Positions 54,401 to 64,000 of a stretch of DNA of 64,000 nt are shown here, in pieces; position 1 is the stretch's first letter; each line of letters begins with the position of its first letter. Origin of the DNA: Patiria miniata. Taxonomy: Eukaryota > Echinodermata > Asteroidea > Valvatida > Asterinidae. The stretch covers positions 18,476,927-18,540,926 of the forward strand of contig NW_024037063.1 of assembly GCF_015706575.1 (NCBI RefSeq). Direction: 5' to 3'. A program made the translations under genes and the position numbers. The notes beneath the pieces were generated by a model. That model made no database searches, was not told the origin of the DNA, and saw nothing but the letters and a program-made list of their open reading frames with translations.

Positions 54401-54888
54401 TGTTCAGATGGAAACGCAAAAAATAACTCCAGAAGAATATTCTTAGCTTGCATTTTTTGTTAAATCTAATTGATAGTATTTAATTAATATTCAGTGCATC
54501 TCATTAATACCACAAACATGTACATGTACACTTGGCTTAACTTACTGAATGACACAATCCCAAAACCAATTTTTTAAGAAGAGATCTGACTAAAAGAAAA
54601 AAAAAACAGCTTATAAACAAAACAAAATATTTCTTTAAAATACGAAGATAAAACCTAATTACATGTTACTTTGTAACTCACTAGTATTTTTTCCCCATCT
54701 TTTGTAAACACAGCTTTACTTAGAAATCTGAGGTTTAAACCGGTGGTGTATTCGAATGCCTTTTTTTAATACAATCTTAATAAAGCAGTTTTAGTTGAAT
54801 ATTCTGCAGCAATTGTTTGTAGTACCAAGAAGCTAAAATATCTCTCAACTAATGACTACCTTCTGAGACAGAAATGTCAATAACATTC

Positions 54889-55628
54889 AGGCTTTTCACA
54901 CTGTCCGAAATCTCTGTGTCGGACCCAGGTCCGAAACAGATTTAATGAACCCCTTTCAAACGAGCAAGAATTAGACGAGGCTTCAGCACGGGTCCGGCAC
55001 TCTACAGGGTGAGTAAAAAAAAACGAAACCCAATTGTCGGGACTATTGTTTTAGTGAAGTTCTGCATGTAGCACTTTCAAAATCTAGGATATGAAAGCCC
55101 AATTCATGAGCTTTCTTTTAGTACAAGAATCATTCAAATCACTCATGTACTTATCAAGTTACAGAATTTTAAACACAACCACAGTTTTAAAGTTCTGTCC
55201 ACAGGTAACAAAACAGGTGTGCGTTCTTTCAGCAACATAGAAACAATAAACACACATCCTTTTGTGATTTGTTTTCATTTTGCTGAAAGAACTCTTACCT
55301 TTTTGTGATCCGTGGACAGAACTTTAAAACGGTGGTTGTGTTTAAAATTCCGTAACTTGAAAAGTACATGAGTGATTTGAATGATTCTTGTACTGAAAGA
55401 AAGCTTATGAATTGGGCTTTCATATCCTAGATTTTGAAAGTGTTACATGCAGAACTTCACTAAAACAATGGTCCCGACATTTGGGTTTCGTTTTTTTTTT
55501 TACTCACCCTGTACACAGGTTTGAGAGGCTCCACAGCTGACCCGTGTACACATAAGTGTTAAAGTGAACAGTTCACCTTGCCTACCCATGTTCAACACAG
55601 GTAGGCAAGATGATAGTGTGAAAAGCCT
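54889..55628. mobile_element. Outer DNA element (host of a nested MITE)
   Basis: The outer ends aggcttttcacact and agtgtgaaaagcct are inverted and enclose the 55005-55511 element. The TIRs are short; the class is unknown. Confidence 0.55.
55005..55511. mobile_element. Mariner-like foldback element with about 200-bp TIRs
   Basis: Begins cagggtgagtaaaaaaaaac and ends with the inverse; flanked by TA at 55003-55004 and 55512-55513, as in Tc1/mariner elements. The arms pair over almost 200 bp (about 55005-55195 with 55320-55511). No transposase. Confidence 0.85.
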
Positions 55629-55629
55629 A

Positions 55630-58600
55630 TTGACATTTTAGAGTCCCCCCCAACAACAAAAAATCATCAAATTGTCAGGTCCTGTTTCTTTCCTATACCA
55701 CTTGTATGTCTACCCTCCCCATTTCATATAAAAACAAACTGAAAAGAAACAACAAATCTACACAGATGCAGCAATCATATACAAGCATATAATGATTAAG
55801 GAGAATTAACAACTGCTTCGTCTACAGATTTATCTCCCAAAGATGAAAAAAAATTGGATTGATGTGGGTCAGTAAGTGGGTTGAAAACTTTAAACTCTTC
55901 TAGTTAGGTTGGTCAAACTTTCTTTTGATTGGTTATAAAAGTAAAAGAACATAAGAGCGATTCCAGCGTTATGTAATGTCCGTGATAGGCATTTAAGAGC
56001 TCAGGGGATAAACCTGAAAATGTATTTTACAAAATCGTATACATCCATCGTCTAGTAATGGTCAAGGAGATTACAGACTAGGAGTTTTGGATCATTTCTC
56101 TGAATCATTAATTAGATATCATGGTTAATTGGCTCTGCCACGTTATACTTCTTTTCTGACGCTAGAATTGCCCTTAAGTCTTTCTCAAGTAAAATTTGCA
56201 AACGGGAAGAAGTGAGCCTTTAGGTTAGTCCTACAAAAATGTTAGCAGATATGAAACTCAAAAAGGAGCGCAGTGTTGCGGGAATTAATCATGTTGTCGA
56301 TTGGCCTTATTTGTGAGCGCAACACCATTAGGCCAAAAAAAAGGTTCCAGTCTCTGGTATGCGCGTGCGTCACCGTAGCCATGCGTGTCAGCAAAATTTT
56401 TTTTTTTAAATTTCAATGTAAGATGATGTCTCAAAACCACCAAACTCACTGGTTTGACTGGAATCCTGCTGCTGCACATTTTGAACGTGTTTTTATATTG
56501 GGTTACGATCGAGTATAAGCTTTATGTGGCCTCTCTGGGCTCCCGTATATTTTGCACTAAATTTAGTCGGGCACCATTTGCAGTCGTCAGCCATTTGAAG
56601 AAAAAAAAGTAAAAAAACAAAAAAGCCGCGTCGTCGCACCACTTTTGGGACAAGCTCCATACCAGAAACCGGAGACTTTTTTTTGCCTTAATATGAGGGT
56701 AAAACAGACATGAAATCGAAGGCCATTGCCGCCAATTTACACACTGCTTAAGCTCAAAAATTACATTTTTAAAATCGTTAATATGTAGATTCAAGTAAAG
56801 TTACTAACTTGGATTATTAATTTGCTAAAAATGTGGCCCATTGATCAGTCCAAGTGACAACAATTTATCAAAACATAAATGCTGCTGGGGGTGTAAATGT
56901 ACCCTTTCCCCACAATGTTCTGTAACGTTAAGTAATTTCTTGGGTGATAAACCTGTAGACAAGACCCAATACACAATTTTACACAATTTCGCTATTCATA
57001 TTAAACCTACTACTAACTTCCAGCCGATAATGCAAGGTTTTATACAAAATGTTCATAAAATGTACACCTTCAATTGTTACAGACAAATTCCTGCGCGACA
57101 ATTGCTCTGTCGGACGTTCAGAAACACAACACATTTACATGAATTACATCGACTCCCGAAAAATGTAACGAATGTCCCTACATTTTTACTCTAAACATAC
57201 AATTTATCACTTGATCTGTTCTCATTAAACAAGTCAACAAAAACTACTGAAAACGGACAAATTCAATTTTTTTTTTCTGTTTCACATTTTTGACGTGTAC
57301 AACACAGAAAGACAATAAATATTAATAAAATATTTTAACGTGCGGCACATGGATTTGTTCTGAATAAAAACACGAGTTTTAAAAAATGATAACGTATGTG
57401 TGAAGAATTTCGTTACGTGCTTTGTGAAATGGTATATTTAGCTCGGTACCTCCCCCATTGCCAACTTAGACTCCGCCCCTCCACTGTGCCCTTTTTCTCA
57501 GACAATTAAGAATACCTGCATACTGTAACAAACCTCATAATAATGTTCCTCAAAATGCTTAAACAAGCGAAACGCTGTCAAGTTGATGCATTAAAACTGT
57601 GCATGATCCTCATGAAAAGCGACAAGATTCAACTACCGATAAATTGTGCCAAGACTAAATTATACAGAATTTTAAAACCAATATTGATTGTTTGATCTGC
57701 TTAATTTCATGCGTGTAACCGAGCGTGACTTTTCTTGTGTAGTACAAACAGTACAAGACTTTCCCCAATGTACAATATTGTAGCCTCACGGTATTTCACT
57801 AAAGGACAATCCACAAAGATTAAACATGAAAAAAATACTCTTCAAAACATACACTACAACTAAAAGTCGACATTTTGTGCCTTGTGGGTTACATAACCAC
57901 TGCCTACACACCATAGTTAACGTTTAAAAAAATATCTTACAATTTTTTTTTTAACTTTACAAATTTCCATGAATACAAACATAATGCAGAGGTTGTGGTT
58001 GAATTTGCACATCTACAATGTGCAACATTCACAACTACATGCTGTGTCCACTTAAAAATCCACCATTTTGTTTTTGTAATATTTATATTAAATTCATACA
58101 TTTCCTTTCATGTAACAAACCCTTTCCAGCTATTTCAAGATACTCTCTGATATCTTTCACAATTTTTCGTACTTTTCAAACTTCTCCCGTACCGTGTGCA
58201 GTGAAAAAAACAACGAAAACTTGCTTCCACTCATTTTTACTCATTTCAATAAAAAACTACTCAGAATAAGTTCCACTAAAAAAAACAATTACTGGAAGTA
58301 TTTGTACTTCATCTAATAAACCTTCAAGAAATATGAATTATTTCAATAGATCCATTACATTATTAAAACAAAAAAAAATCTTATAAAAAACACGCTATTA
58401 CTAAATTGTTTTCAGTGTTCCCAAAACCATAAAAAAACACTATATTTTACACTATCGTCAACAACAAAAGATCATTTCTTTTAGCTGAGTTGAGCCAATC
58501 AAAGACTCAATGTGAGTTATCATAGCATTCAGCGAGTCTCAGATCACGTGACTGATCATGTGACACAAATCAGGTGACTCATCAGGTGACTGCTCCATGC

Positions 58601-58820
58601 ACACTAACTGGATATCCCTATAAAATAGGATACATTTTGGCACTTTCTTGCGGAGGAATTTGTATTTTTAGGTTCTCCTTTTCCAATTTAATTGTGCGAT
58701 TCAATAAATGTAAGTATACTGAAAGAAATTTTTAGCTTGGTGTTACATTTTTTTTCAACTCTTCAAAATTTTCCACAAAGGAATGAAGATGAAACCTGAA
58801 TGTTTGGAAAAGAAAACTAA
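55630..58820 (-). other. 3' side of the zinc-finger gene, no coding sequence
   Basis: AT-rich and largely unique, with few repeats. It could include zinc-finger 3' UTR, but no clear AATAAA on the - strand was found; an ATTAAA lies near 58690. Confidence 0.35.
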
Positions 58821-58821
58821 G

Positions 58822-59440
58822 AGCTGATTTCACGAAACTTTACGCAGTGGTGCAACTCCACTTGCGCCAAAATTTCATGCACAACTTACATCTCACACTG
58901 CGCAACATTTCAGCTACGACACATTTCGCCCAAGTTACATAGTGCGTAAGTCCGCGACTTGCGCAACAAATTATGGTGTAACTTGCGCAATCATTTTAGG
59001 TGGTATAAGTTGCGGCGTAGCGACTGAAAATGAACTATTTTACTAGCAAATCGTGATCATTGTGGAGCCTGTTATTGCACAACTTATCAAGGTTGATACA
59101 AGACACTCATTGCTTTGTGTTTGAGGTACATTAATTGCTATTTTACTTGTGACAGAACTTTTAGAGTTGTTGCACGATTCCAAAGAAAGTCGGGCAAATG
59201 ATTTGCAAAATGGCAGTCAGAAGTGATTTGACTGTTTCTTGACCGAGCAAAATCATACACAAATGGCCGTCGAAAATGCTGTTATTATCCATGTCCAAGA
59301 CGTTTAGATTATTTAAAACGTTGCGCAGCTACGCCAAGTGTCGTGAAATTGATCGTAAGTTCGTTGCGCAGCCGTACAACAATTTTGTTGCATTAATCCT
59401 ATGCATGTTGTAAGTCGCTCACTGTTTCGTGAAATCAGCT
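58822..59440. mobile_element. MITE with agctgatttcacgaaac TIRs
   Basis: The left end agctgatttcacgaaac and its inverse at 59424-59440 enclose 619 bp with several ttgcgcaact / gttgcgcag inverted motifs. No coding capacity. Confidence 0.75.
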
Positions 59441-60055
59441 GCAGAGCAAGCTAGCCGATCCAAATGAGATTTCTAGACAACTTGTGACAAATAAATGCTC
59501 TCGTTACGTGACAATGAATCTGTGCACAGAGCGATCATTCATAACAAGCCCACAGAGTTGTTGGATTAAGTACATACTCCATTCTACGTTGTACAGTTTC
59601 TTGTTAATGCGAGATACTTACTTAATATGTACATCGACTACTTGGCATTTGTTTTTAAAACGTTGCTTCCCTCAGGCCGAATGAGGTGCAGCTCAATATA
59701 TAGTCAAACCAAACTCCAAAAAAGGTGGATCAATCATTTTCTGCGCTTGAAATTACAAGTCGATCGATGCAGATGGTCAATTTCTTGGCTTAATCTGTGA
59801 GGAGAAATGGACACTCTGACAGAGTTTTCTTCCGCCCAGATATGTTAAATCTCACAGTTAATGATGTTCTTTAGTTTGGTGCACAAATCTTGCACTTTGG
59901 TCGAGTTCTTTCTATTTCAATACTGGCAGAAAGTTGTCCAATAAGTCTCGTGAAATTATAATAACTTTGTGAAAACATCCAGGGCCTTTGGGAGGAGTAA
60001 AAACTCCCGGTAAGAGTTTCATATTTGTGTCCGTCACATCTTTGAAGGATGCTTT

Positions 60056-61452
60056 TCAAGCCTGTATGACGTGGGACACATTAGGAGCGGATACTGGCAG
60101 TGGAAAATACGGCATTCTGGAATCCACGATGTGACTGGGGGATTGGAACGCGGGGGAGCTGGACGTGAACGTGGGACTCTCCGTGGAGAATACCGCCGGG
60201 CCGCGATTCATGTAACCTAACGATGTCGGCATGGGAATATGCAAATTTAATGGATGACTGCCCACGGCCGGGCTAGTGGCCGTGTGCGCCGGGAAACCGT
60301 GAGGTTGGGTGCCCGGTTTGGCATCAGTGGTCTGGCTTTGGACCCCACACCGCGGCGGTAATGTGAGCGGCTGCAGGACAGAGTCTGGCGCCTGGAGATG
60401 CATCAGCATTGGTACAAGGTGGCTGGTGGTCTCTGCTGCTGAATAGTCATTCATATTCATGACTGGCTGATGCATATTCATAGTGGGGGCGGGGTCAGGG
60501 TTAGACTTCTTCTTACTCTTCTTGTGTTTCTTGTGGTGCGTGAGGTTGCTGCCGGCGGACGAGTTGCTCTGTTTGTTTGAATCAACGATGGGGAGGTTAG
60601 CTAGTCCGTTATTAGCAAGCTGAGGATGTTGAGGGTGCTTATCCATATGCTTCTGTAGGTAGACCTCTAAGCTATACGTCTTGCCGCACACCCCGCAGGA
60701 GAACCGCTTCTCGCGACGGGTGTTCTCGTGAGACAGCACGTGATTCTGCAGCTTTTCGAGCTCGTCGTAGGCGCGGTAGCAGTCGCGGCATTTGTAGGGT
60801 TTATCCTTGTTGTGTCGCCTCCAGTGCTGCTGAAGATTGGACAACTGGCTGAACGCCTTGTCACAGCCGGCGTCGAAACACTTGTAGGGCTTCATGCCGG
60901 TGTGGATGCGCGTGTGCTGCTGCAGATGCGACAACTGCTTGAAGGATTTGTCGCAGTAGGTGCAATTGTAGGGCTTGTGGTTGGTGTGCACCCGTGAGTG
61001 CTGGCTTAGATATGACGTGGTCGCGAACCCCTTCCCGCAATCCTCACACTTATAAGGTTTGCCTTCGGTGTGAGACCGCGCGTGCAGCAACACATCGGAC
61101 TTACTGTAGTAGACCTGCGGGCAGATCTTACAGTGGTACTCCTGCCCGCCCTGCTCGGCTTCCAGGAACGAGCGCGGACTCGTGACTTTCTCGGCTTTGT
61201 GGCCGCCCTTACCTCGCGGTGAGGAGGACGTGGTATTACCTGAATGATTGGGGAGTCCGTTGCTGCCGACGGGCGCCGGTCTGCTCGCCGCTTGATTGAC
61301 AACAGGTGTCGGCTGCACGGTATTCCTGGTGTACAGGGCAGCGGCCTGCTGTTGGCTGGTAGACGGCGACATGGTAACACAGCCGGCTATCTCGTGGGCA
61401 ACATGGCTTGCAATGGACGCAAATCTTGCACAGCACTTGTTACACTCATACC
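60056..61452 (-). CDS. Zinc-finger factor, third coding exon with all fingers
   Basis: Opens after tgcatcaaaag. The frame is open through the C2HC finger before the ATG at 61372, so that internal Met is not the start. It holds all six C2H2 fingers and ends HVIQA and TGA. Confidence 0.92.
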
Positions 61453-63691
61453 CTTTTGATGCAAATAAAGAAATACATTAATCCAAAATATTCTGAATAT
61501 ATGAACAAAATTACATGTCTATATGCACATAGATTGGTTTGAGTACATGAATATTCTGCATTACAAAATGAATTGAATTGGACAATTTCCTTGCCTATGA
61601 ATATTCAGGTAAAGGATTCACTTTGTTAGCCAATAGGAGAGCGCTTTTCATTTGCCAGGTCTATTCTGGGTCAGCTTTTGTAAACAGCAATCTGATTAGT
61701 CAGAAATTAGTCAGAACAGAACGTTCCATGGATCACCTCGGGAGGCTAGTTTTACTACACCAATATTTGTATACTATTTCACAGATGAAGACATAAAACC
61801 TATAATCTTTGAATAAATGCAAAGAAATGAATAAGTTGTTTACCTGTTGTTGGTGGTTTTCCGGGGGTTAGCGGTGGCCTTGGATCCATGCCAGGAACCT
61901 GTGTGGAAAAATGATGATTACGCTACCGTAACATCGTAAAACATGAAAAATGTGTTAAGCAAACTTTTTGTAATATTCAACATGAAAAATGAACTTAGAA
62001 AACTATTAATTCACGTACAAATACTTTTGTTGGTAATGGTGCACAAATATGAGCAAATCCACAGATATATAAACCTCAACGTAAAACACTTCACAAAAAT
62101 CAAAATGCCACAAACAAAACATGTTTATTATCATTTTGCAGCTTATTATCTGTATGTTATTAAGGGAATAACAGTGTGAGGATCCGGTATTCACTGTGTG
62201 ATAATGACCAGCTTTGGGGGTGACCGCTGTTAATGGACCGAGACGAACCGGTCACCCCCAAACCTGGTCATTATCACGCAGAGAAGACCGGATCCTCACA
62301 GTTATTCCCATTAATAAATACCTTTTTAATGAAATAAACATTTAAAATGCTCCAATTTTGTGACTTTTCTTTTGGCGATATTGTTTACAAAAAAAAAATC
62401 ACAGATCGGTTCACGCTTTTGTTGTAAACATCCTCAGTACTGCAGCGCAAACAGGTCATTTGAAAACTTCCTTACGCGCGCACCCAAACCTAGCAACTGC
62501 GTCTAGCACAATCATGGTTGAGCGCATGTGTACTGCTGTTTTGTTACAAGCTACCGTAGGACTGTTGTTAATTTGGCCAATCATTTCGCTTACATGATGC
62601 TGGATCAATGCTGGTTCAGGGGCCATTTATTTGCTTGTTCTTTGAAGTTGGTCTTTATATCACCGTTAATACACCCCCAAATGATTGAATCTCGACCAAT
62701 CAGAAGCCATCATCTCTCCAAGGTATTTATTAATGAAGTATAGGTCATTTCTAAACATGTTCAACAGTCAAGCTGTTACTTTTAACTAACAAAATAAATT
62801 AATAATTACACAAAAAAATATATTTGAGTACGTCTAAAACCATGGTGTTTCGAGTCGATTTCTACTACAGCAAAAAGGTTGGATTAATATTTTGTTTCTT
62901 TTTTCATTGTAGTAACTAACTGATACATTTTATCAGAATTAAAATCAACTTTATGAATGTAATTTTTCTTTTATGCCCACTATCCACTCCATTCACCAGG
63001 CATGCAACAAGGATTTAGGAAAAATTGAGGAAACTCCAAAGCACACAAGACTTTGTACAGTGTTTTTCAATTTGTAATGGCATTCCTGAGAAGTGAAAAC
63101 CGGGGAAATCAGTGGATCCGAGGAAAAGTTGCAGGCCTGGTTCACAAGTACCCCCTCACTGGCAAAGAAAGTACAGTTGGGGATGACCGAACGACGCCAT
63201 CTTGCCCGACTGTAATATTTTGGCGCAGAGCGCTGCAACTGCGTGTACATAGTACAAATCCCCTGGTGTACGTGCGTCACACACAAGGAACGGTGCGCGC
63301 GCATCAACCAGCGAAATGCATGTGTCCCGCCCATGGGACGTCGTTGCTAGGTAAAAAGGCGCCCTCTTTTGTTGGCGCACAGAGCCCATTGACTTGTCCA
63401 AAAATGTACATGTACCTCCGAAACTGTGCTACAGAACTGACCATACGCATAAAAATACATGGTCCACATTTTAAATTGTATTGACCAATTATCAAAAGAA
63501 CAGTGATTGGATGAATGCATTCATTTTAGATTGTGATTGGTCAATGAATGAAAGACTACGCTATTTGTAAGCAGATTGACCAATGAGAATTTCTGTATCA
63601 GAACGACTCTCACCTGTAACTGTTCAACTTCTGCCTGCCAAAAAGTCACATGACTCGGCGGAGGTGAAAATGGCGGCCTCTGCAGACTCAT
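60056..63691 (-). CDS. C2H2 zinc-finger transcription factor, ZNF384/ZNF362/rotund/LIN-29 family, complete CDS
   Basis: Three exons on the - strand (63691-63614, 61898-61844, 61452-60056) splice in phase 0 and phase 1 to give 509 aa. Exon 1 reads MSLQRPPFSPPPSHVTFWQA; an in-frame TAA lies upstream of this first ATG. Residues about 48-69 form a C2HC finger (ECNKCCARF, then H and C at standard spacing). Six C2H2 fingers follow at about 152-172, 180-200, 208-228, 236-258, 266-286 and 297-317. FKQLSHLQQHTRIHTG and FSQLSNLQQHWRRHNKDKPY are hallmarks of the ZNF384/ZNF362/rotund/squeeze/LIN-29 family, nuclear DNA-binding regulators of differentiation. A basic KKHKKSKKKS stretch (about residue 350) is a likely nuclear signal. 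The C-terminal third is Pro/Ser-rich and low in complexity. Confidence 0.9.
61844..61898 (-). CDS. Zinc-finger factor, second coding exon
   Basis: A 55-nt exon after tccacacag: VPGMDPRPPLTPGKPPTT plus one base, donor cag/gtaaac. It is too short to notice without its phase fit to both neighbours. Confidence 0.8.
62164..62309. mobile_element. MITE hairpin in the first intron of the zinc-finger gene
   Basis: The left end gggaataacagtgtgaggat and its inverse pair over about 60 bp (central gggggtgaccg / cggtcaccccc). The flanks contain ttaa on both sides, with a one-base asymmetry at the right end. Confidence 0.75.
63141..63388 (+). mobile_element. Dispersed 240-bp repeat, copy 3
   Basis: Same orientation as 12353-12596; lies in the first intron of the zinc-finger gene. 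Confidence 0.75.
63614..63691 (-). CDS. Zinc-finger factor, first coding exon
   Basis: 26 codons from the first ATG of the frame to cag/gtgaga; reads SPPPSHVTFWQAEVEQLQ. Confidence 0.8.
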
Positions 63692-64000
63692 GATGTCGTT
63701 CACACTGTACGTGGTTGGTTACCGGTTACATGCACTGGTATCCTGCCCTCTTCAAAGGGGGTTGGGTTGTTCGCCTCTAAAATCAGCTAGACATTGATAA
63801 ACAGAATGCACAATACCTTCGCATTTGGATCTTTCATGAAAGATGAATTTCTACATTTTTAGCTGCGGGGTAGCAGCTCAACAAATCGTCATATCTCTCC
63901 GTTAGTCCGTTAGTTAGTTAGTTAGTAACAAACGTTGACATTGTCTATTGCTCCTACATATTTTGACCAATTTCAACCAAACTTTGTCAAAATTATCAGT

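Larger units (their letters stand above)
61905..63610 (-). other. First intron of the zinc-finger gene
   Basis: Contains the 62164-62309 hairpin and the third copy of the dispersed 240-bp repeat. No other exon seen. Confidence 0.5.

Noticed and set aside
60056..61372. Treating the 438-aa frame as the complete zinc-finger protein
   Set aside because: The frame is open upstream through a C2HC finger, and two upstream exons match in phase, so the internal Met is probably not the start.

Overview
The window is nuclear DNA from an animal, most likely a marine invertebrate. Two lines of evidence support this: AT-rich sequence with many short exons bounded by GT-AG introns, and two genes that can be read exon by exon. 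The deuterostome or other bilaterian lineage cannot be fixed from the sequence alone. Between the genes lie dense miniature transposons, tRNA-derived SINE heads, LINE and LTR-element relics, and many minisatellites.

Region 1 (1-22 kb, + strand): the 3' half of a NALCN-type sodium-leak channel gene. I place 20 coding exons whose splice phases all agree. They give 878 codons plus a stop, from just before domain III to the natural C-terminus at 18918, followed by a roughly 3-kb 3' UTR. The domain III selectivity-filter residue is Glu rather than the Lys of vertebrate NALCN, and no alternative Lys exon was found in the flanking introns. The last intron carries a roughly 105-bp minisatellite in which nearly every unit repeats the acceptor site and start of the final exon.

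Region 2 (22-51 kb): no gene I can name. It holds several TIR elements, a 43-bp minisatellite, a 46-bp perfect palindrome, exon-like duplications at 28.8-29.1 kb, and a four-copy 1.54-kb tandem array (30.6-36.5 kb). Each array unit has up to three small ORFs bounded by conserved splice signals. LINE and Ty3/gypsy relics follow (37.3-40.5 kb), then exon-like pieces at 40.8-43.1 kb and a 732-bp segmental duplication (46.6-48.05 kb). The array may be part of an undescribed, locally duplicated gene.

Region 3 (51-64 kb, - strand): three phase-consistent terminal exons of an unrecognised Ser/Gly/Met-rich protein (51323-52816), and a complete coding region for a zinc-finger factor of the ZNF384/ZNF362/rotund/squeeze/LIN-29 family (60056-63691; three exons, 509 aa). 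The two read in the same direction. Whether they share a transcript cannot be told from sequence.

The channel and the zinc-finger factor have no evident functional link. The window is best read as unrelated genes separated by repeat-rich DNA.
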